5,308 nucleotides of DNA, taken from the NCBI GenBank assembly GCA_022360075.1, contig JAKSDN010000968.1:1-5308 (forward strand), read 5' to 3'. Both the position numbers and the translations under genes were made by a program. Below, piece by piece: positions 4,241-5,308 of the stretch. The notes beneath the pieces are model-generated. The model saw only the letters and a list, made by a program, of their open reading frames with translations. It did no database searches and was not told the DNA's origin. The stretch's first letter is position 1. Every line of letters begins with the position of its first letter. The stretch is from Kiloniellales bacterium. GTDB taxonomy: Bacteria > Pseudomonadota > Alphaproteobacteria > Kiloniellales > JAKSDN01.

Positions 4241-5308
4241 ATGGACACGCTCTTTTTTCGCCAGAAGCGCCTCTTCGCGCTGGCGCTGCTGGTCGTGCTC
4301 TCCGTCGGCGCTTCGGCTCTGCTGACCATCGGGCGCCAGGAAGACCCGACGATCACCAACCTCTTCGCCACCGTCATCACGCCCTATCCCGGTGCCACGC
4401 CCGACCGCGTCGAGGCCCTGGTCACCGAAAAGATCGAGGAGGAGCTGCGCGAGATCGCCGAGATCAAGGAGATCACCTCGGTCTCGCGCACCGGCATCTC
4501 CTCGGTTCAGGTCGAGCTGTCGGAGTTCATCTCGGATGCGGAGATCGAGCAGACCTGGTCGGAGATCCGCGACGCCCTGGCCGATGCCGCGCTGCAGTTC
4601 CCCGAGGGCGTGCCGGACCCGACGTTCGACGACGACCGCACCGGCGCCTACACCGCGATCAGCGCGGTGGTCGCCCGCGAGGGCCGCGAGGTGCCGCTGT
4701 CGATCGTCTCGCGCACCGCCGAGCAGCTCCAGGACCGGCTGCGCGGGGTCCTGGGCACCGAATTCGTCAAGCTGTTCGGCGAGGCCGAGGAGGAGGTTCG
4801 CGTCACGCTCGATCCGACGGCGCTCGCCTCGCTCGGGCTCAGCGTCGACCAGGTCGCCGCCGCGATCGCGCGGGCCGACGCCAAGGTCGAGGCCGGCCGG
4901 GTGCGCGGCGCCAGCGCCGACTATCTGGTCGAGGTGACCGGCGAGATCGAGACCCTCGACCGCATCCGCCAGGTGCCTGTCGGCACCAGCGCGGCGGGCC
5001 CGATCGTGCGGGTCGGCGATATCGCCGAGGTGCAGCGCGCGCTCAAGACGCCGCCCGAGACCCTGGCCCTGATCAATGGGACGCGCGCCGTCGTGGTCGC
5101 CGCGCGCATGGAGCCCGACCTCCAGGTCGATTCCTGGATGGCGGCGATCCGCAGCCAGATGGCGGCATTCGAGGCCGGACTGCCGGCCGGGCTCGAGCAT
5201 CGGATGCTGTTCGACCAGAGCGACTACACGCGCGAGCGGCTGGGCGGCCTGGGCGAGAACCTGATCATCGGTGTCAGCCTCGTCGTGCTGGTGCTGCTGA
5301 TCACGCTC
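4241..5308 (+). CDS. RND efflux permease, AcrB-like (5' part; runs off right edge)
   Basis: The frame from ATG 4241 is open to the window end, 356 codons of an expected 1000 or more. The product is the proton-driven inner-membrane pump of a tripartite efflux system. Visible parts in order are: TM1 at about residues 9-30; the family signature GRQEDPTI (31-38); and the first porter subdomain with YPGATPDRVEALVTEKIEEE (49-68). The next porter region has VRVTLDPTALASLGLSVDQV (187-206), typical of RND PN2, and VRVGDIAEV (257-265). TM2 then begins after ERLGGLGENLIIGVSL (332-347). Spacing after the adaptor stop is eight bases with no strong Shine-Dalgarno, so translational coupling is likely. The catalytic transmembrane Asp residues lie beyond the window, so drug (HAE1) rather than metal substrates is inferred only from overall likeness. 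Confidence 0.92.
   Translation, partial: MDTLFFRQKRLFALALLVVLSVGASALLTIGRQEDPTITNLFATVITPYPGATPDRVEALVTEKIEEELREIAEIKEITSVSRTGISSVQVELSEFISDAEIEQTWSEIRDALADAALQFPEGVPDPTFDDDRTGAYTAISAVVAREGREVPLSIVSRTAEQLQDRLRGVLGTEFVKLFGEAEEEVRVTLDPTALASLGLSVDQVAAAIARADAKVEAGRVRGASADYLVEVTGEIETLDRIRQVPVGTSAAGPIVRVGDIAEVQRALKTPPETLALINGTRAVVVAARMEPDLQVDSWMAAIRSQMAAFEAGLPAGLEHRMLFDQSDYTRERLGGLGENLIIGVSLVVLVLLITL

Noticed and set aside
3287..5200. A 637-codon open frame antisense to the adaptor and permease genes, and a 382-codon one at 3078-4226.
   Set aside because: They mirror two confidently identified genes. Their composition (runs of Arg, Gly, Asp, Leu without domain motifs) is what GC-rich codon bias gives on the opposite strand.

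Overview
The window is GC-rich DNA with strongly GC-biased third codon positions. Its intergenic spaces hold two kinds of short dispersed repeat: GTAG-footed hairpins and TCATCCTGAGGAG-type palindromes. From memory, both are common in alphaproteobacteria (Rhizobiales/Rhodospirillales-like genomes), so an alphaproteobacterial chromosome is the best guess. No rRNA or other taxonomic marker is present, so this remains inference.

Layout from left to right. (1) Two tandem paralogues of an unrecognised multi-spanning membrane protein lie on the minus strand. The left copy (start at 342) runs off the left edge; the complete copy lies at 659-1297. Their shared part is about 59% identical, and the left copy carries an in-frame 33-bp internal duplication at its N-terminus. 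The gap between them (343-658) holds two REP-like hairpins. (2) A small Dabb-domain (dimeric alpha/beta barrel) protein lies on the minus strand at 1510-1833. (3) A TetR-family repressor lies on the minus strand at 2034-2672. Its stop codon sits inside a REP-like element. (4) A 387-bp divergent intergenic region holds a large inverted repeat made of two diverged hairpin elements. It also holds a 40-bp nested dyad that looks like the operator for the TetR protein. (5) On the plus strand, an RND efflux operon begins with a periplasmic adaptor (3060-4232). The RND inner-membrane permease follows (4241 to the right edge, 356 codons present).

Functionally, the right half is a classic drug/solvent/metabolite efflux locus. 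A TetR repressor is divergently transcribed from an adaptor and permease pair, and the dyad covering the presumed pump promoter is the likely repressor target. No outer-membrane factor gene is visible; it may lie beyond the right edge or elsewhere. The left half is ordinary accessory DNA of unknown role.

I found no evidence of a wholly new system (no CRISPR, phage, toxin-antitoxin or transposase genes). The most interesting signals are the nested operator dyad, the covarying hairpin pair, the REP-derived stop codon, and the tandem unknown membrane proteins with a DDLYSLHED motif.
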